A stretch of DNA of 64,000 nt from Aeromicrobium yanjiei (GCF_009649075.1 NZ_CP045737.1:62001-126000), one strand, 5' to 3'. Counted from the stretch's first letter, positions 34,916-44,350 are shown. Numbers and translations: made by a program. Notes: generated by a model not told the origin, from the letters alone.

Positions 34916-36364
34916 CTAGACCTGCGCCCGGGCCGCGTCCACCTGCGGCTCGCGGACAGCGTCCTCGGCCGCCTGCGACCGGGGACCCATCTCGGGGATC
35001 AGCAGCGCCACCCCCGTTGCCACGATGAGAGCGACGGCCAGCACAACGAAGCCATCGCGGTATCCCACCTCGAGCGGGAAGCCGCCGGTCCCCGTCCTGG
35101 CAGTGATCACACCGGCCATCATCGCGGTGCCGAGCGACCCGCCGACCAGACGGATGTTGGCGTTCATGCCGCTGGCGGCCCCGGTCTGCTCAGGCGGCAC
35201 TGACCGGAGCACGACCACCGCGAGGCTCGAGACGACACAGCCCGATCCGACACCCTGCAAGAACATCCAGGTGGCGACCTGCCACACCTGATCGTGGAAC
35301 AGCGCCACCGCCCCGTACGCAACCGCGTTGGAGACCAGCCCCACGAAGATGACCCGGCGCGCGGAGAACCGCCGCACCATCCGTGGTGCGACGAATCCCA
35401 TCACGAAGCCCATGAAGGAGGACGGGAGCAGGATCAGCCCGGATTCCGAGATCGATGCGCCGAAGCCGTAGCCCGACTCGGTCGGGGTCTGCAGCATCTG
35501 CGGGAGGAATCCGAGCGAGGCGAAGGTGCCCAACCCGGTCATCAGCGCCACCACATTGGCAGTCCAGACGCCGCGCGTGCGCATGAGCCGGACGTCGATG
35601 AGTGGCGTCGTGGCCCGGTGCTCCGAGCTGATCCACGCAGCGAAGATGACCACCGCACCGGCGAGCATCCCCAAGGTGGGAGCCGAGACCCAGCCGAGGT
35701 CGTTGCCCTTGCTGAGGGCGAGCAGCAGGAGAACGAGCCAAGCCGACAGCAGCACCGCGGGGATGACGCTGATGCGCCCGGACATCCGCACGGGTGACTC
35801 CGGGATGAGGAACCAGGTGCCGATCGCGGCCAACCCTGTCGAGATCGCCGGCAGCCAGAACAGCCAGGTGTAGCCCAGCACGTCGACGATCGGCCCGGCC
35901 AGAACGATGCCGATGCCGAACGCGGCGGAGACCAGCGAAGCGACGATGCCGACTGCGGTGCCCGCCCTGGCAGGCGAGATCTCGTCCCGGATGACGCCGA
36001 ACGCCAGCGGCAGCACGCCACCGCCGATGCCCTGCACCGCTCGCGCCACGATCATCCAGCCGATCGTTGGCGCGAGTGCAGCCATGACCGAGCCGATCGC
36101 CAGCATCGAGAGGGTGACGATCAGCATCCGCTGCTTGCCCACGGCGTCGCCGATGCGACCGATCAGGGGCGTGGCCACAGCAGCCGCCAGCAGGTAGGAC
36201 GTCAGGACCCACGCCGTGGTCGCTTGATCGGTCTCGTACCGCTCCTGAACCTGGGAGAGCACCGGGACGATGAGTGACTGCAGCAGTCCGAAGGAGCCGA
36301 CGCCGACGGCGAGGACCACGATGGTGCCACGCGACGAGGATGTTGCGCTTCCGAGGGGTTTCAT
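34916..36364 (-). CDS. MFS drug/metabolite exporter (DHA2-like), copy 1
   Basis: A 482-residue proton-driven exporter with 13-14 predicted helices. Family signatures are VLTSYLLAAAVATPLIGRIGD (motif A) and AVQGIGGGVLPLAFGVIRDE (a motif C-like GG stretch), plus PPEQTGAASGMNANIR near the C-terminus. It is paralogous to the genes at 36381 and 54174. The ATG at 36364 lies 16 bp after the copy 2 stop, so copies 2 and 1 form an operon. The substrate is unknown; its placement among polymer genes may be coincidental. Confidence 0.93.
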   Translation of the reverse strand: MKPLGSATSSSRGTIVVLAVGVGSFGLLQSLIVPVLSQVQERYETDQATTAWVLTSYLLAAAVATPLIGRIGDAVGKQRMLIVTLSMLAIGSVMAALAPTIGWMIVARAVQGIGGGVLPLAFGVIRDEISPARAGTAVGIVASLVSAAFGIGIVLAGPIVDVLGYTWLFWLPAISTGLAAIGTWFLIPESPVRMSGRISVIPAVLLSAWLVLLLLALSKGNDLGWVSAPTLGMLAGAVVIFAAWISSEHRATTPLIDVRLMRTRGVWTANVVALMTGLGTFASLGFLPQMLQTPTESGYGFGASISESGLILLPSSFMGFVMGFVAPRMVRRFSARRVIFVGLVSNAVAYGAVALFHDQVWQVATWMFLQGVGSGCVVSSLAVVVLRSVPPEQTGAASGMNANIRLVGGSLGTAMMAGVITARTGTGGFPLEVGYRDGFVVLAVALIVATGVALLIPEMGPRSQAAEDAVREPQVDAARAQV

Positions 36365-36380
36365 CGAGGCGTGGTCCGGC

Positions 36381-37826
36381 TCAGGCGCCCATGATCGACA
36401 GGTCGCGGTCGTTGCGTTCCTGGTCGAGCTTCTTCGCGATCTTCTTCTCTGACACCGAGGGGATGACCAGGCCGGCGATCGCGGCTGCGAGCAGCGCCCC
36501 GCCGAGCACCAGGAAACCGGCCGTGTAGCCGATCTCCTTGGGGAAGCCGCTGGGCAGGACGTGGGCCGTGACGATGCTGGCCATGACTGCCGTGCCGATC
36601 GAGCCACCGATCGTGCGGATGTTGGCGTTCATGCCGCTGGCCACGCCCGTCTGCTGCGGGGTCACCGCGGCGACGATGAGACCCGCGAGGCAGGCGAACG
36701 CCAGGCCGATGCCCGTTCCGGTGATGCCGTTGGCGAGGGCGACCTGCCACTTCTCGTCGTGGAACGCCGCGAGCTGGAACATGCCGACCGCTCCCAGCAC
36801 CGAGCCGATCACGACGACGGTCTTGGGGCCGATCCGTCGGGCGATGGGCGCCGCGACGAGACCCGTCAGGAAGGTCATGATGGCCGACGGCAGCAGGATC
36901 ATGCCGGACTCGGTGATCGACGACCCGAAGCCGTAGCCGCTCTCGCTGGGCGTCTGGTTGAACTGCGGGATGAAGCCGAACGAGGCGTACATGCCCACGC
37001 CCAGCAGCAGCGCGACGAGGTTGGTGGTCCACACCCCGGGCAGGCGCATCATCTTCATGTCGATGAGCGGCACCTCGACGACCAGCTCCACGCGGATCCA
37101 GGCCGCGAGCAGCACGACGGCCAGGACCAGAAGGCCGATGACCTTGGGCGACCCCCAGCCCCAGTCGGGCGCCTGGCTCAGGCCGAGCAGCAGGGCGATG
37201 AGCCAGCCGGACAGCAGCACCGCGGGCAGCACGGCGATGCGCCCGGGCGTACGCACGGGAGACTCGGGCACCACGAGCACGGCAACGACGGCGGCGACCG
37301 CGGTGACGATGAACGGCAGCCAGAACAGCCAGCGGAAGCCGAGGGTCGACGTGAGCGGACCGGCCAGGACGATACCGGCGCCGAAGCCGACGGCGAGCAG
37401 CGAGGACACGATGCTGACCGCTCCGCCGATCTTCTCGATCGGGAACTCGTCGCGGATGATGCCGAACGCGAGCGGCAGCACGCCGCCGCCGACGCCTTGG
37501 ATGACCCGGGCCAGGATCAACAGGCCGATGGTCGGGGCCAGCGCGGCGGCCAGCGAGCCGAGCGCAAGCGCCGCGAGTGAGACCACGAGCATGCGCTGCT
37601 TTCCGTACGCGTCTCCGAGGCGTCCCATGATGGGGGTGAAGACCGACGCTGACAGCAGATACGCCGTCAGCACCCAGGTGACCGTGTTCTGGTTGGTGTC
37701 GAACTCGGCCTCGATCTCGGACAGCACCGGGACGGTCAACGACTGCATCAGCGTGTAGGACGCGACGGAGACGGCAAGGACGGCGAACGTCACCCAGTAG
37801 TGGGTACGACGGGTGGACGTGGGCAC
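36381..37826 (-). CDS. MFS drug/metabolite exporter (DHA2-like), copy 2
   Basis: A 481-residue exporter closely related to copies 1 and 3: VLTAYLLSASVFTPIMGRLGD, VIQGVGGGVLPLAFGIIRDEFP, TESGYGFGSSITESGMILLP and TPQQTGVASGMNANIRTIGG. GTG start at 37826 with GAGG about 10 nt upstream. Its promoter region shares the motif ATTGCCTTG-N3-AACTA with copy 3 at 54 kb. It is first in a two-gene operon with copy 1. Substrate unknown. Confidence 0.93.
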   Translation of the reverse strand: MPTSTRRTHYWVTFAVLAVSVASYTLMQSLTVPVLSEIEAEFDTNQNTVTWVLTAYLLSASVFTPIMGRLGDAYGKQRMLVVSLAALALGSLAAALAPTIGLLILARVIQGVGGGVLPLAFGIIRDEFPIEKIGGAVSIVSSLLAVGFGAGIVLAGPLTSTLGFRWLFWLPFIVTAVAAVVAVLVVPESPVRTPGRIAVLPAVLLSGWLIALLLGLSQAPDWGWGSPKVIGLLVLAVVLLAAWIRVELVVEVPLIDMKMMRLPGVWTTNLVALLLGVGMYASFGFIPQFNQTPSESGYGFGSSITESGMILLPSAIMTFLTGLVAAPIARRIGPKTVVVIGSVLGAVGMFQLAAFHDEKWQVALANGITGTGIGLAFACLAGLIVAAVTPQQTGVASGMNANIRTIGGSIGTAVMASIVTAHVLPSGFPKEIGYTAGFLVLGGALLAAAIAGLVIPSVSEKKIAKKLDQERNDRDLSIMGA

Positions 37827-37858
37827 AGCGGCACAACCTCAGAAAAAAGACGCAAAAT

Positions 37859-37875
37859 TAGTTAGCCAAGGCAAT
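37859..37875 (-). promoter_or_regulatory. Shared upstream motif of MFS copy 2
   Basis: The minus strand carries ATTGCCTTG, three bases, then AACTA, about 33 bp before the start codon. The same motif with the same 3-bp spacing precedes MFS copy 3. It includes the half-palindromic CTAACTAA, a pattern compatible with a MarR/TetR-type operator. Confidence 0.55.
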
Positions 37876-37906
37876 TGATTGGCGCAACGAACTTTACGGA
37901 GCGCGT

Positions 37907-37947
37907 CTCCAGTTCGCCACCCAAACGGCGCGTGCGATCCGTCACGG
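37907..37947. repeat. 41-bp diverged repeat, copy A
   Basis: Matches 38447-38487 at 36 of 41 positions, exactly 540 bp apart, in the same orientation. On the minus strand both copies keep the frame VTDRxRRxGGELE with several synonymous differences, so they are remnants of one coding sequence. Confidence 0.7.
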
Positions 37948-38059
37948 CCGCACCGGCCTTTCCGCGCCCACGTCCGGACTTCGCGGCATTCGAGGCATGT
38001 TGTCCCACCGGCACATCGGTGACTTCCAGTTACCACATCTCCGTCGATAGCGTCGCGCT

Positions 38060-38164
38060 ATGAAAAAATGGTGGAGACGCTCACGCCTTCGGTGCCGACT
38101 GCGCAATGGCAGCATCTGTCCCCACCGCACCGCGTTCCACGTGCGCGGGAAACAGACCACCTAG
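38060..38164 (+). CDS. Leaderless arginine-rich micro-ORF
   Basis: A 34-residue protein MKKWWRRSRLRC...HVRGKQTT with 9 Arg, 2 Trp and 2 Cys. The ATG lies 6 nt after a clear -10 TAGCGT (38048-38053), the spacing typical of leaderless genes in this window. A second copy at 20994-21100 keeps the same promoter element and reading frame but has lost the start codon and one base. Many differences between the copies are synonymous, evidence for past selection on the protein. Function unknown; candidates are a DNA/RNA-binding peptide, a leader peptide or part of a mobile unit. CPH and a second Cys could hold a metal. Confidence 0.55.
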   Translation: MKKWWRRSRLRCRLRNGSICPHRTAFHVRGKQTT

Positions 38165-38204
38165 CTGGCCCCCTTGGTCACTACGCCCGAACCTCGCCCG
38201 CCAT

Positions 38205-38415
38205 CTATCGCAGGTCGTCGAGGATCCGCTTGTCGCGCCCAGGCAGGACGGTCACGTCGAAGGCGGCATCACTCGCGTGGATGAACAACCCGCGGTCCCC
38301 CGCATCGACGGCCACCGCGGCATGGCCCCGGGAGTGTCCCGGCATCGGCACCAGCGTGATGCCGGGCAGTACCTCGTGCCCGGTGAGACCGTCTCGCCAG
38401 TCGTTGCCCTTCCCC
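38205..38415 (-). pseudogene. MBL-fold metallo-hydrolase fragment
   Basis: The minus strand reads [59 protein letters not shown], then ILDDLR and TAG. The PGHxxGH-like motif and HASDA are typical of metallo-beta-lactamase-fold hydrolases. Only about 70 residues of this roughly 300-residue family survive, without the HxHxDH metal site, and the frame is lost upstream. It lies between the micro-ORF and the methyltransferase gene and overlaps neither. Confidence 0.7.
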
Positions 38416-38446
38416 CTCGTGCAGCTGCCAGACGGCGACGGAGCGA

Positions 38447-38487
38447 CTCCAGTTCACCGCCCACACGCCGCCTGCGATCCGTCACGG
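38447..38487. repeat. 41-bp diverged repeat, copy B
   Basis: The partner of the 37907-37947 copy (36 of 41 identical). The minus strand here reads [20 protein letters not shown] before losing similarity, consistent with a coiled-coil-like N-terminus of a lost protein. Confidence 0.7.
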
Positions 38488-38547
38488 CGGGTGTGTTGCG
38501 TGGGCACGGCGCGCTGACACGCTGTCTGCTCACGTTATCTTTGGGCC

Positions 38548-39318
38548 ATGAGAAAGAGCGGATCTGCCAGCGCAGCCATTAGAAACGTTTCCCAAACGTC
38601 GGTAGGGCGTTGTCCGATTTGCGGAAGTGTCAGTGTCTTCTTGCTGACAGATAAAGACAATCCGAGGTGGGGGTATCGGTGCATTCGTTGCCGATCGGTC
38701 GGCCGAAATCGGCACGTCGCCCTTGTCCTCGCGGAGGCGCTCGGGGCGGCCTCGCTCGCGGAGGTACGCCGCCGAGGTCTCCAACGGGACGTCTACATTG
38801 CTGCAGCGTCCGGATATCTTCTCAAGGGATTGGCGGTCGGCATGCCGCGGCTGAGAACCTCTGAGTTCATGCCTGGCGTCAAGCCGGGCGATGTGCTTCC
38901 GGACGGTCACAGCACCTGCCAGGACCTCCACGACCTGACATACGAGGATGAGTCCCAAGATTTCGTTGTGACCGAGGACGTGCTTGAGCATGTGAGGCAC
39001 CCCAGCACGTGTTTTGCCGAAATCCGGCGGGTCCTTCGACCGGGAGGGCAGCACATATTTACCGTCCCCTACAGCCACGACAGGCCGACAGTTCAACGAG
39101 TCGACACGTCCGGTCCCACGGACGTCTTGCTCATGGAAGAGGAGTGGCACGGGGACTCAATCCGGGACCGAGTGCTGGCCTATAGGAATTTCGGTTATGA
39201 CATCTTCGATCAGCTCCGTCAGCACGGCTTCGAGACAGAACTCAAACTTCCGTCCATTTCCACTCGAAGAGCCGGTGTCTATGACTCAGCCGTCTTCGTT
39301 GCTACAAAGGCCGAATAA
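38548..39318 (+). CDS. SAM-dependent methyltransferase with N-terminal zinc ribbon
   Basis: A 256-residue class I methyltransferase. The N-terminus has a CPICG...CIRC four-cysteine ribbon (residues about 22-48). The catalytic half shows FVVTEDVLEHVRHP and EIRRVLRPGGQHIFTVPY, typical of Methyltransf_11 proteins near sugar-biosynthesis genes. The usual glycine-rich SAM loop is weak (around YIAAASGYLL). The ATG is 6 nt after TATCTT (38536-38541), so it is leaderless. It probably methylates a polysaccharide residue, inferred from location. Confidence 0.85.
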   Translation: MRKSGSASAAIRNVSQTSVGRCPICGSVSVFLLTDKDNPRWGYRCIRCRSVGRNRHVALVLAEALGAASLAEVRRRGLQRDVYIAAASGYLLKGLAVGMPRLRTSEFMPGVKPGDVLPDGHSTCQDLHDLTYEDESQDFVVTEDVLEHVRHPSTCFAEIRRVLRPGGQHIFTVPYSHDRPTVQRVDTSGPTDVLLMEEEWHGDSIRDRVLAYRNFGYDIFDQLRQHGFETELKLPSISTRRAGVYDSAVFVATKAE

Positions 39319-39721
39319 CACCGGCTATCGGCAACCAATCTAGGAGCCTGTGAGAATCTGCGGTCGGGATCATCAACGCCATCGGGTGTTCACTGAGCCT
39401 GGAGGCGCCCTGTCGACGCTCCGTGACCGCGCATGGTGTTGCATCCTCAGTGCTGCGGGCGGGCCCCATGTGATCAGCGGCGCCACGTGCCTCCACCTGC
39501 TGCCCAATGGGGGCCGGGCGGGCCTGCGACGCCAAGCCCGTGCCGATCCAGTTCAAGGGGCCTTCTCGCTCGTTCAAGACGAGGTAGAGGTCGTCACTTC
39601 AGGCTGGAGGGCCGCGAAAGCCACAGAGAGAATGGCCACCTATTCGCGCAACGTCATCTCCTATTGCGCAGACGACTACCGAAATTCGCCACCACGCACG
39701 CGGTCGGGGGCGAACGGGGCC
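39319..39721. other. Intergenic, nothing recognised
   Basis: About 400 bp with no ORF I trust, no RNA gene and no repeat shared with the rest of the window. Several overlapping open frames exist but none has protein-like composition. Confidence 0.5.
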
Positions 39722-39733
39722 TATGCTTCGACT

Positions 39734-39901
39734 ATGTCATTCGAGGGAGACAAGGCGCGTCTGATCAAGGAGTTGGCGGACGCCCAGAAGCAGATCCGGA
39801 CCAAATATGGGATGGCCAAGCGCGATGACGAACTCAGCGACAGCGAGCCGGCCGAAGAGTCTCCCTCGGGGAACCGGGCCGGGGTCAGTGAGCATCCCTG
39901 A
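39734..39901 (+). CDS. Small acidic coiled-coil protein
   Basis: A 55-residue ORF: MSFEGDKARLIKELADAQKQ, then a charged helix and a Ser/Glu/Pro-rich tail ending SEHP. TATGCT (39722-39727) lies exactly 6 nt before the ATG, the leaderless pattern seen across the window; no Shine-Dalgarno is present. The N-terminal half is amphipathic-helical. No family recognised. The longer open frame upstream (from 39350) has non-protein-like composition and is not included. Confidence 0.5.
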   Translation: MSFEGDKARLIKELADAQKQIRTKYGMAKRDDELSDSEPAEESPSGNRAGVSEHP

Positions 39902-40008
39902 GCTGGGGGTGGCCTCGCGGGGTTGAGCGCCCGCTACAGGTCGCGGGCGATCACCCGGCGCGTCCACGGTTTTACGGATATTTGCCTGCCTGCCCGTAGC
40001 GTCGGGCG

Positions 40009-40179
40009 ATGGACTTCAAGGCGATTCCAGATGCCGTAGTCGGGCTGCTACTGGGCTCCTTCTTCGTGGTTGCGCTCTCAGCGTCCGACGCGGTCAAGTG
40101 GGTGTCTCGGTGGGGCCGCCGAGTCCGATGGGAGTCACCGGACCCACCCAATAGTGACTTCGGAGAGCCAACTAGTTGA
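40009..40179 (+). CDS. Small single-pass membrane protein
   Basis: A 56-residue ORF: MDFKAIPDAVVGLLLGSFFV starts a membrane helix (about residues 8-25), followed by SDAVKWVSRWGRRVRWESPD and a short polar tail ending PTS. The positively charged segment after the helix predicts an inside C-terminus. TAGCGT (39997-40002) is 6 nt before the ATG, so it is leaderless. Function unknown; possibly a small regulator of a membrane enzyme in the polymer locus. Confidence 0.55.
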   Translation: MDFKAIPDAVVGLLLGSFFVVALSASDAVKWVSRWGRRVRWESPDPPNSDFGEPTS

Positions 40180-40659
40180 GTGGGCAGTCCCGCTGATCTG
40201 CCACTTCCACGCTCGGAGCGAGCCAATACGCGTCGGTTCACTTGACCGAGCACCTCGATCCCGAAAGAACATTTCCTCCACAGGCCCGTCGGACGTCTAC
40301 GACCACGCCTCACGGAAACGATCAACTGCCGCTTCAAGGCCGAATGCACCCACGCCGCCGTCTTACACCAGAGCTCATCCCCCCGACCATCGCTGACGTG
40401 GAGTTCGCGACGGCCGGGCGGGTCGATTAGTACAACAGCCGGTGGCGGCACCGAGCCCTGGGTAACGCTCCACTTGTGGAGTGCGAGCACGCCTGAAACG
40501 CGACCCTCGACCGAAATCCGCAGAGGAGCGGCGGAGAACCTGAGGGCGCTTCACGCAACGCGCGCCCGCAGCCCCGAGGCGCGACTCCAAGCGGCGGCTC
40601 CACATTAATAGAAGCCTTCGGCATCGGGGACTGAGGACAGGCGCCGACAGCACTGTGAC
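40180..40659. other. Intergenic, nothing recognised
   Basis: About 480 bp before the convergent end of the flippase gene. No convincing ORF, hairpin or repeat was found. Base composition is less GC-rich than the flanks. Confidence 0.5.
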
Positions 40660-41901
40660 TCAAAGGCTTGCGACCCAGATCGCTACCAGTGACATCGTCA
40701 GCCCACCAGTTAGCAAGGACATGCGCCGATCCTTCAACGACAACAGTAGGAGGAAGGACGTGGCGGCATCGACCAACGCGTAAGCGCATAGAAGCGCGAC
40801 TAGTCCGAAACCGGCCCACTGCGTGGACACCATGACCCCCACTACGATGACCGGAACCACAGCAATCGTGATGCGTGAGAAGCTGGGTGGCAGGAACCGG
40901 AATGCCAGTCTCTGTGCCACAGCACCTGCTGCGGACGCGATCAACCAAAGCCACACGATCACGGCTGGAACAGTATGTTCCGGCGCGACAATCTTCGTTG
41001 CCAATGCGCCGAAGGCGCCCAGCGAACCGAGTATCACGACCACCTGTCGGAGAAACCGGAAGGCTGCCTGCGGCGAATCAGTGTCTTGATGCACCAGCCG
41101 CGGCATCAATGCGTTCACAAACGTCGCCGCGACCGCACCGACGATTTTCATGGGTATAGATAAGATGGTGAGGACAGAGGGTGGCAGCGTCAACGAGATA
41201 CTCTGAACGACCATTAGGCCGCCGTAGGACGTGCCGGACTTGGCCAGAAACCACCAGTGGCCTCGTTGTCGCGCCGCCGGCACCGTCGGCAGATTCCTGA
41301 CGACCGGTCCGCCCACGTCAAATCTGAGCATTACGGCGAGTAAGCCAGCATTCCCAATCACCAGGCAACTGATCATGGCGACTACGGTGTTAGTCGAAGA
41401 TCCCCAGGGCACGAGAACAATGAGTGCCGCGAGAGCATTGGCCGGGAGGGCGACGCTAGCGATCCAGTGCGCAGTTCCGCCGGCCTCCGCCGCCACGGCC
41501 CGATACCAGACCAAGGACTGGACTAGTGCATTGACGGCGGCCAAAGCGATGATCAGCGGAATCTCGCCATCAACTCGGCCGCTCAGAGCCAACCAAACTC
41601 CGCCAGCGACGACGGCAGTGACCGCGCACAGAGGCGCACCAACCGCGAACCACAGGGCCCCTCGTCGTGAAACCCGGGACTGCGTCAGAAGCATCGGATA
41701 GAAGACGCCTACGACGAGTATTTGTACGGGCAGGCTACCTAGGTTGAATAAGTAGAAGTAGGCGTCAGTCGCATTACTGGGTCCGTACCGCCACAGCAAT
41801 CCGAAGAGTTGCGCTACGCCGATTGCTTGCGACGCTACCGAAAGCCCGGACGGCCCCGCTAACGCTCGGAAGCGGTCTTTACGCGCGGCGAAGGGTGGCA
41901 C
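40660..41901 (-). CDS. Polysaccharide flippase (MurJ/Wzx-like)
   Basis: A 413-residue polytopic protein with about twelve hydrophobic segments, resembling the MVF (MurJ/Wzx) superfamily: RYGPSNATDAYFYLFNLGSLP near residue 40 recalls the ...G.s.eaDAYf.A motif of MurJ-like proteins. It would flip the lipid-linked repeat unit across the membrane before polymerisation. Its start overlaps the end of the upstream glycosyltransferase gene by 23 bp on the same strand, so they are co-transcribed. Family sequence identity is weak, as usual for Wzx. Confidence 0.78.
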   Translation of the reverse strand: MPPFAARKDRFRALAGPSGLSVASQAIGVAQLFGLLWRYGPSNATDAYFYLFNLGSLPVQILVVGVFYPMLLTQSRVSRRGALWFAVGAPLCAVTAVVAGGVWLALSGRVDGEIPLIIALAAVNALVQSLVWYRAVAAEAGGTAHWIASVALPANALAALIVLVPWGSSTNTVVAMISCLVIGNAGLLAVMLRFDVGGPVVRNLPTVPAARQRGHWWFLAKSGTSYGGLMVVQSISLTLPPSVLTILSIPMKIVGAVAATFVNALMPRLVHQDTDSPQAAFRFLRQVVVILGSLGAFGALATKIVAPEHTVPAVIVWLWLIASAAGAVAQRLAFRFLPPSFSRITIAVVPVIVVGVMVSTQWAGFGLVALLCAYALVDAATSFLLLLSLKDRRMSLLTGGLTMSLVAIWVASL

Positions 41902-42721
41902 TGATCATCCCTCGGATCAAAGCGGAGACTCGCCGAACCCGATCTGGTTCAAAGGCGCCGACGATCGCCGTCTTGCGCAATAGGACCACGTAGGTCATGA
42001 CCACTCCACGGCCACGAACCTTAAGGTTCCGGGGCGCAGCTCTGTGCTTCCTCGCATAGAAAATCATGTCCCGAGCCATGTGGTAGTTGCGGAATGCCGA
42101 GTGGTTATAGGCGATGACCCGACCATGTTGCTGCATCTGTCCGAGTTCGTGTGAGAGCGTTACAGCGTTGTTCTTGAGTATCAGAAATCCTGCCGCCCGA
42201 AGTCGAAGACAGAAATCGAAGTCGGTGAAATCTATGAAGAAACGTTCATCGTATCCGCCCACCGCCTTCCAAGCCTCCAGGCTACAAAGAGAACCTGACG
42301 TGATGCAGTGATCAACTTCCGCCACTCCAGATGGAACTTGATCGCGATCATCGCGTAGATTTCGATCCACGATTCGTGGCGAGACGATCGCGGTCTCCGG
42401 TTCGGTGCAACTTGCCAAGGACCGCACCATGCCGTCCGAGCACACCGAATCCTGATCGAGGAGGAGGATCGACTGCGCGGCCTTCGAGGCGGCGTACTCG
42501 AAGATCCGGTTATATGCGTGCGACAGTCCGTTGTTGTAGCCAGCCCGGAGCAGCGTGACGCCACAATCCTTCGCGATCGCAGAGATTCGATCCGTCTCCA
42601 GCGAAGCGTTGTCGAATATTACGAGCTCGTCGACTTGCGGGAGTACTGCGTTGATGTTCTCGCTGAGTCGGTCCATATCCGGGTTGAAAGTGACCAAGCC
42701 CGCGATTATGCGCCGTGTCAT
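41879..42721 (-). CDS. Glycosyltransferase family 2, rhamnosyltransferase-like
   Basis: A 280-residue cytoplasmic GT-A enzyme: AGLVTFNPDMDRLSENI, NNGLSHAYNRIFEYA, LLLDQDSVCSDGM (nucleotide/metal-binding DxD region), GGYDERFFIDFTDFDFCLR and the C-terminal membrane-proximal basic helix. LLLDQD and FIDFTDFDFCLR resemble dTDP-rhamnosyltransferases (RfbF/RfbN type), which fits dTDP-rhamnose made at 29-32 kb. It is upstream of and overlaps the flippase gene. Confidence 0.9.
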   Translation of the reverse strand: MTRRIIAGLVTFNPDMDRLSENINAVLPQVDELVIFDNASLETDRISAIAKDCGVTLLRAGYNNGLSHAYNRIFEYAASKAAQSILLLDQDSVCSDGMVRSLASCTEPETAIVSPRIVDRNLRDDRDQVPSGVAEVDHCITSGSLCSLEAWKAVGGYDERFFIDFTDFDFCLRLRAAGFLILKNNAVTLSHELGQMQQHGRVIAYNHSAFRNYHMARDMIFYARKHRAAPRNLKVRGRGVVMTYVVLLRKTAIVGAFEPDRVRRVSALIRGMISATLRRA

Positions 42722-42944
42722 ACTTTCCGGCCACTGTTAGGAGACGTCTGGACCGGCGAATCGGGCAGCGACAGAAACCGGCCATAAATCTGAATAGCGG
42801 GCACCGTCTTTCTCATGCGGTAACCGTAGTTAACCACGGTGCACACCTCCAGTCGGGGTCAAGGTTAACGCCGTCCCAGTCTTACCGCCCGGTCCTAGCC
42901 AGAGTGGTATCACGATGGGAAGAGCGGTGGAGACGGGACAACGC

Positions 42945-44117
42945 CTAGTCAGACCCGAAGAGGTCGCGGGTGTAGACACGGTCTCGCACGTCGTCCAACT
43001 CGGCGACTCGTCGGTTGGCGACAATCACGTCCGATATGCGCTTAAACTCGCCGAGTTCCCGGATAACTCTCGAGCGAAAAAATGTATCCGCTTCGAGTTC
43101 GGGCTCATAGAGGACGACGTCGACGCCTTTCGCCTTAAGGCGCTTCATGATGCCCTGGACACTGCTAGCGCGGAAGTTATCAGACCCAGACTTCATGATC
43201 AGCCGGTGGATGCCAACAACCTTCGGGTTTCGGCGCAGAATGTCGTCCGCTATGAAGTCCTTCCGTGTGCGGTTCGCGTCAACGATCGCACTAATCAGTG
43301 TCTGCGGCACGTCCTGATAATTCGCCAGCAACTGCTTTGTGTCCTTCGGGAGGCAGTAGCCGCCGTAACCAAAAGAGGGATTGTTGTAATGTGTACCGAT
43401 TCGGGGATCGAGGCCTACCCCGTCGATGATCTGTCTGGTGGATAATCCATGGCTGATGGCGAATGAATCGAGCTCGTTGAAGTAGGCCACGCGCATCGCG
43501 AGGTAGGTGTTCGAGAACAGCTTGATCGCCTCAGCCTCCGTGGGCTCGGTCAGCAACACCGGACACTCCTTTTCGACGGCGCCCTCGATGAGTAGGTCGG
43601 CGAACTTCCGCGCGCGACTGCTTTGCTCGCCGACCACGATGCGCGAGGGGTGAAGGTTGTCGTAGAGTGCCCTTCCCTCGCGGAGGAACTCCGGCGAGAA
43701 GATCACGTTCTGCGTGCCGAGCCGACCACGTACATCCAGGACGAATCCGACAGGGATGGTCGACTTGATGACCATAGTGGCGTCCGGTTGGTGCGTGGTG
43801 ACGTCGCAGATGACGCTTTCGACCGTCCGGGTGTTGAAGTAGTTCGTGTCTACGTCGTAGTCGGTAGGGGTCGCTATGACGACGAATTCCGCCCCATCGT
43901 AGGCAAGGGCGGGGTCGTCGGTGAACTTGAGTTGCAGGTCTCCGCGCGCAAGGAAGCTCTCGATCTCAGGATCTTGGATCGGGCTGCGCCCGGCAGTGAG
44001 TTCTCGCAACTTGTCGGAGTCGATCTCCAACCCCACGACTTCGTTGTGCTGCGACAGCAACACGGCAATCGATAGTCCGACATACCCCAGGCCAACGACG
44101 GCGATCTTTGTGCTCAC
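42945..44117 (-). CDS. ugd: UDP-glucose/nucleotide-sugar 6-dehydrogenase
   Basis: Oxidises a UDP-hexose to the uronic acid with two NAD+. The 390-residue protein has the Rossmann [38 protein letters not shown] and catalytic Cys255 in [12 protein letters not shown]. The product, UDP-glucuronate or a related uronate, would feed this locus. The GTG start is 6 nt after TAGGCT (minus strand, 44124-44129). Exact substrate (UDP-Glc versus another hexose) is inferred from the family. Confidence 0.94.
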   Translation of the reverse strand: MSTKIAVVGLGYVGLSIAVLLSQHNEVVGLEIDSDKLRELTAGRSPIQDPEIESFLARGDLQLKFTDDPALAYDGAEFVVIATPTDYDVDTNYFNTRTVESVICDVTTHQPDATMVIKSTIPVGFVLDVRGRLGTQNVIFSPEFLREGRALYDNLHPSRIVVGEQSSRARKFADLLIEGAVEKECPVLLTEPTEAEAIKLFSNTYLAMRVAYFNELDSFAISHGLSTRQIIDGVGLDPRIGTHYNNPSFGYGGYCLPKDTKQLLANYQDVPQTLISAIVDANRTRKDFIADDILRRNPKVVGIHRLIMKSGSDNFRASSVQGIMKRLKAKGVDVVLYEPELEADTFFRSRVIRELGEFKRISDVIVANRRVAELDDVRDRVYTRDLFGSD

Positions 44118-44350
44118 ACACAGAGCCTATCGGCACGCTCCGACACCTCCATCCGACCGTTCGCACGCGTCGGGACGTGCAGTGAGTCGGCGCTGCGACA
44201 CATCGTGTGATTCATCTCTCGCGGGGCCACAGGTTCGTCTTATGAGATAGGGCCTTTTGAGCGAGCCGCACGGCACTAGGGTTATACGGACAGGTTCTCG
44301 CTTAGGGCACTGCCTAAATGCGAGGTGTCCAACGGGGGGGGCAGAGGTGC

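Noticed and set aside
39972-40490. 172-codon minus-strand frame
   Set aside because: Composition is not protein-like and it runs antisense over the small membrane ORF with its own promoter.
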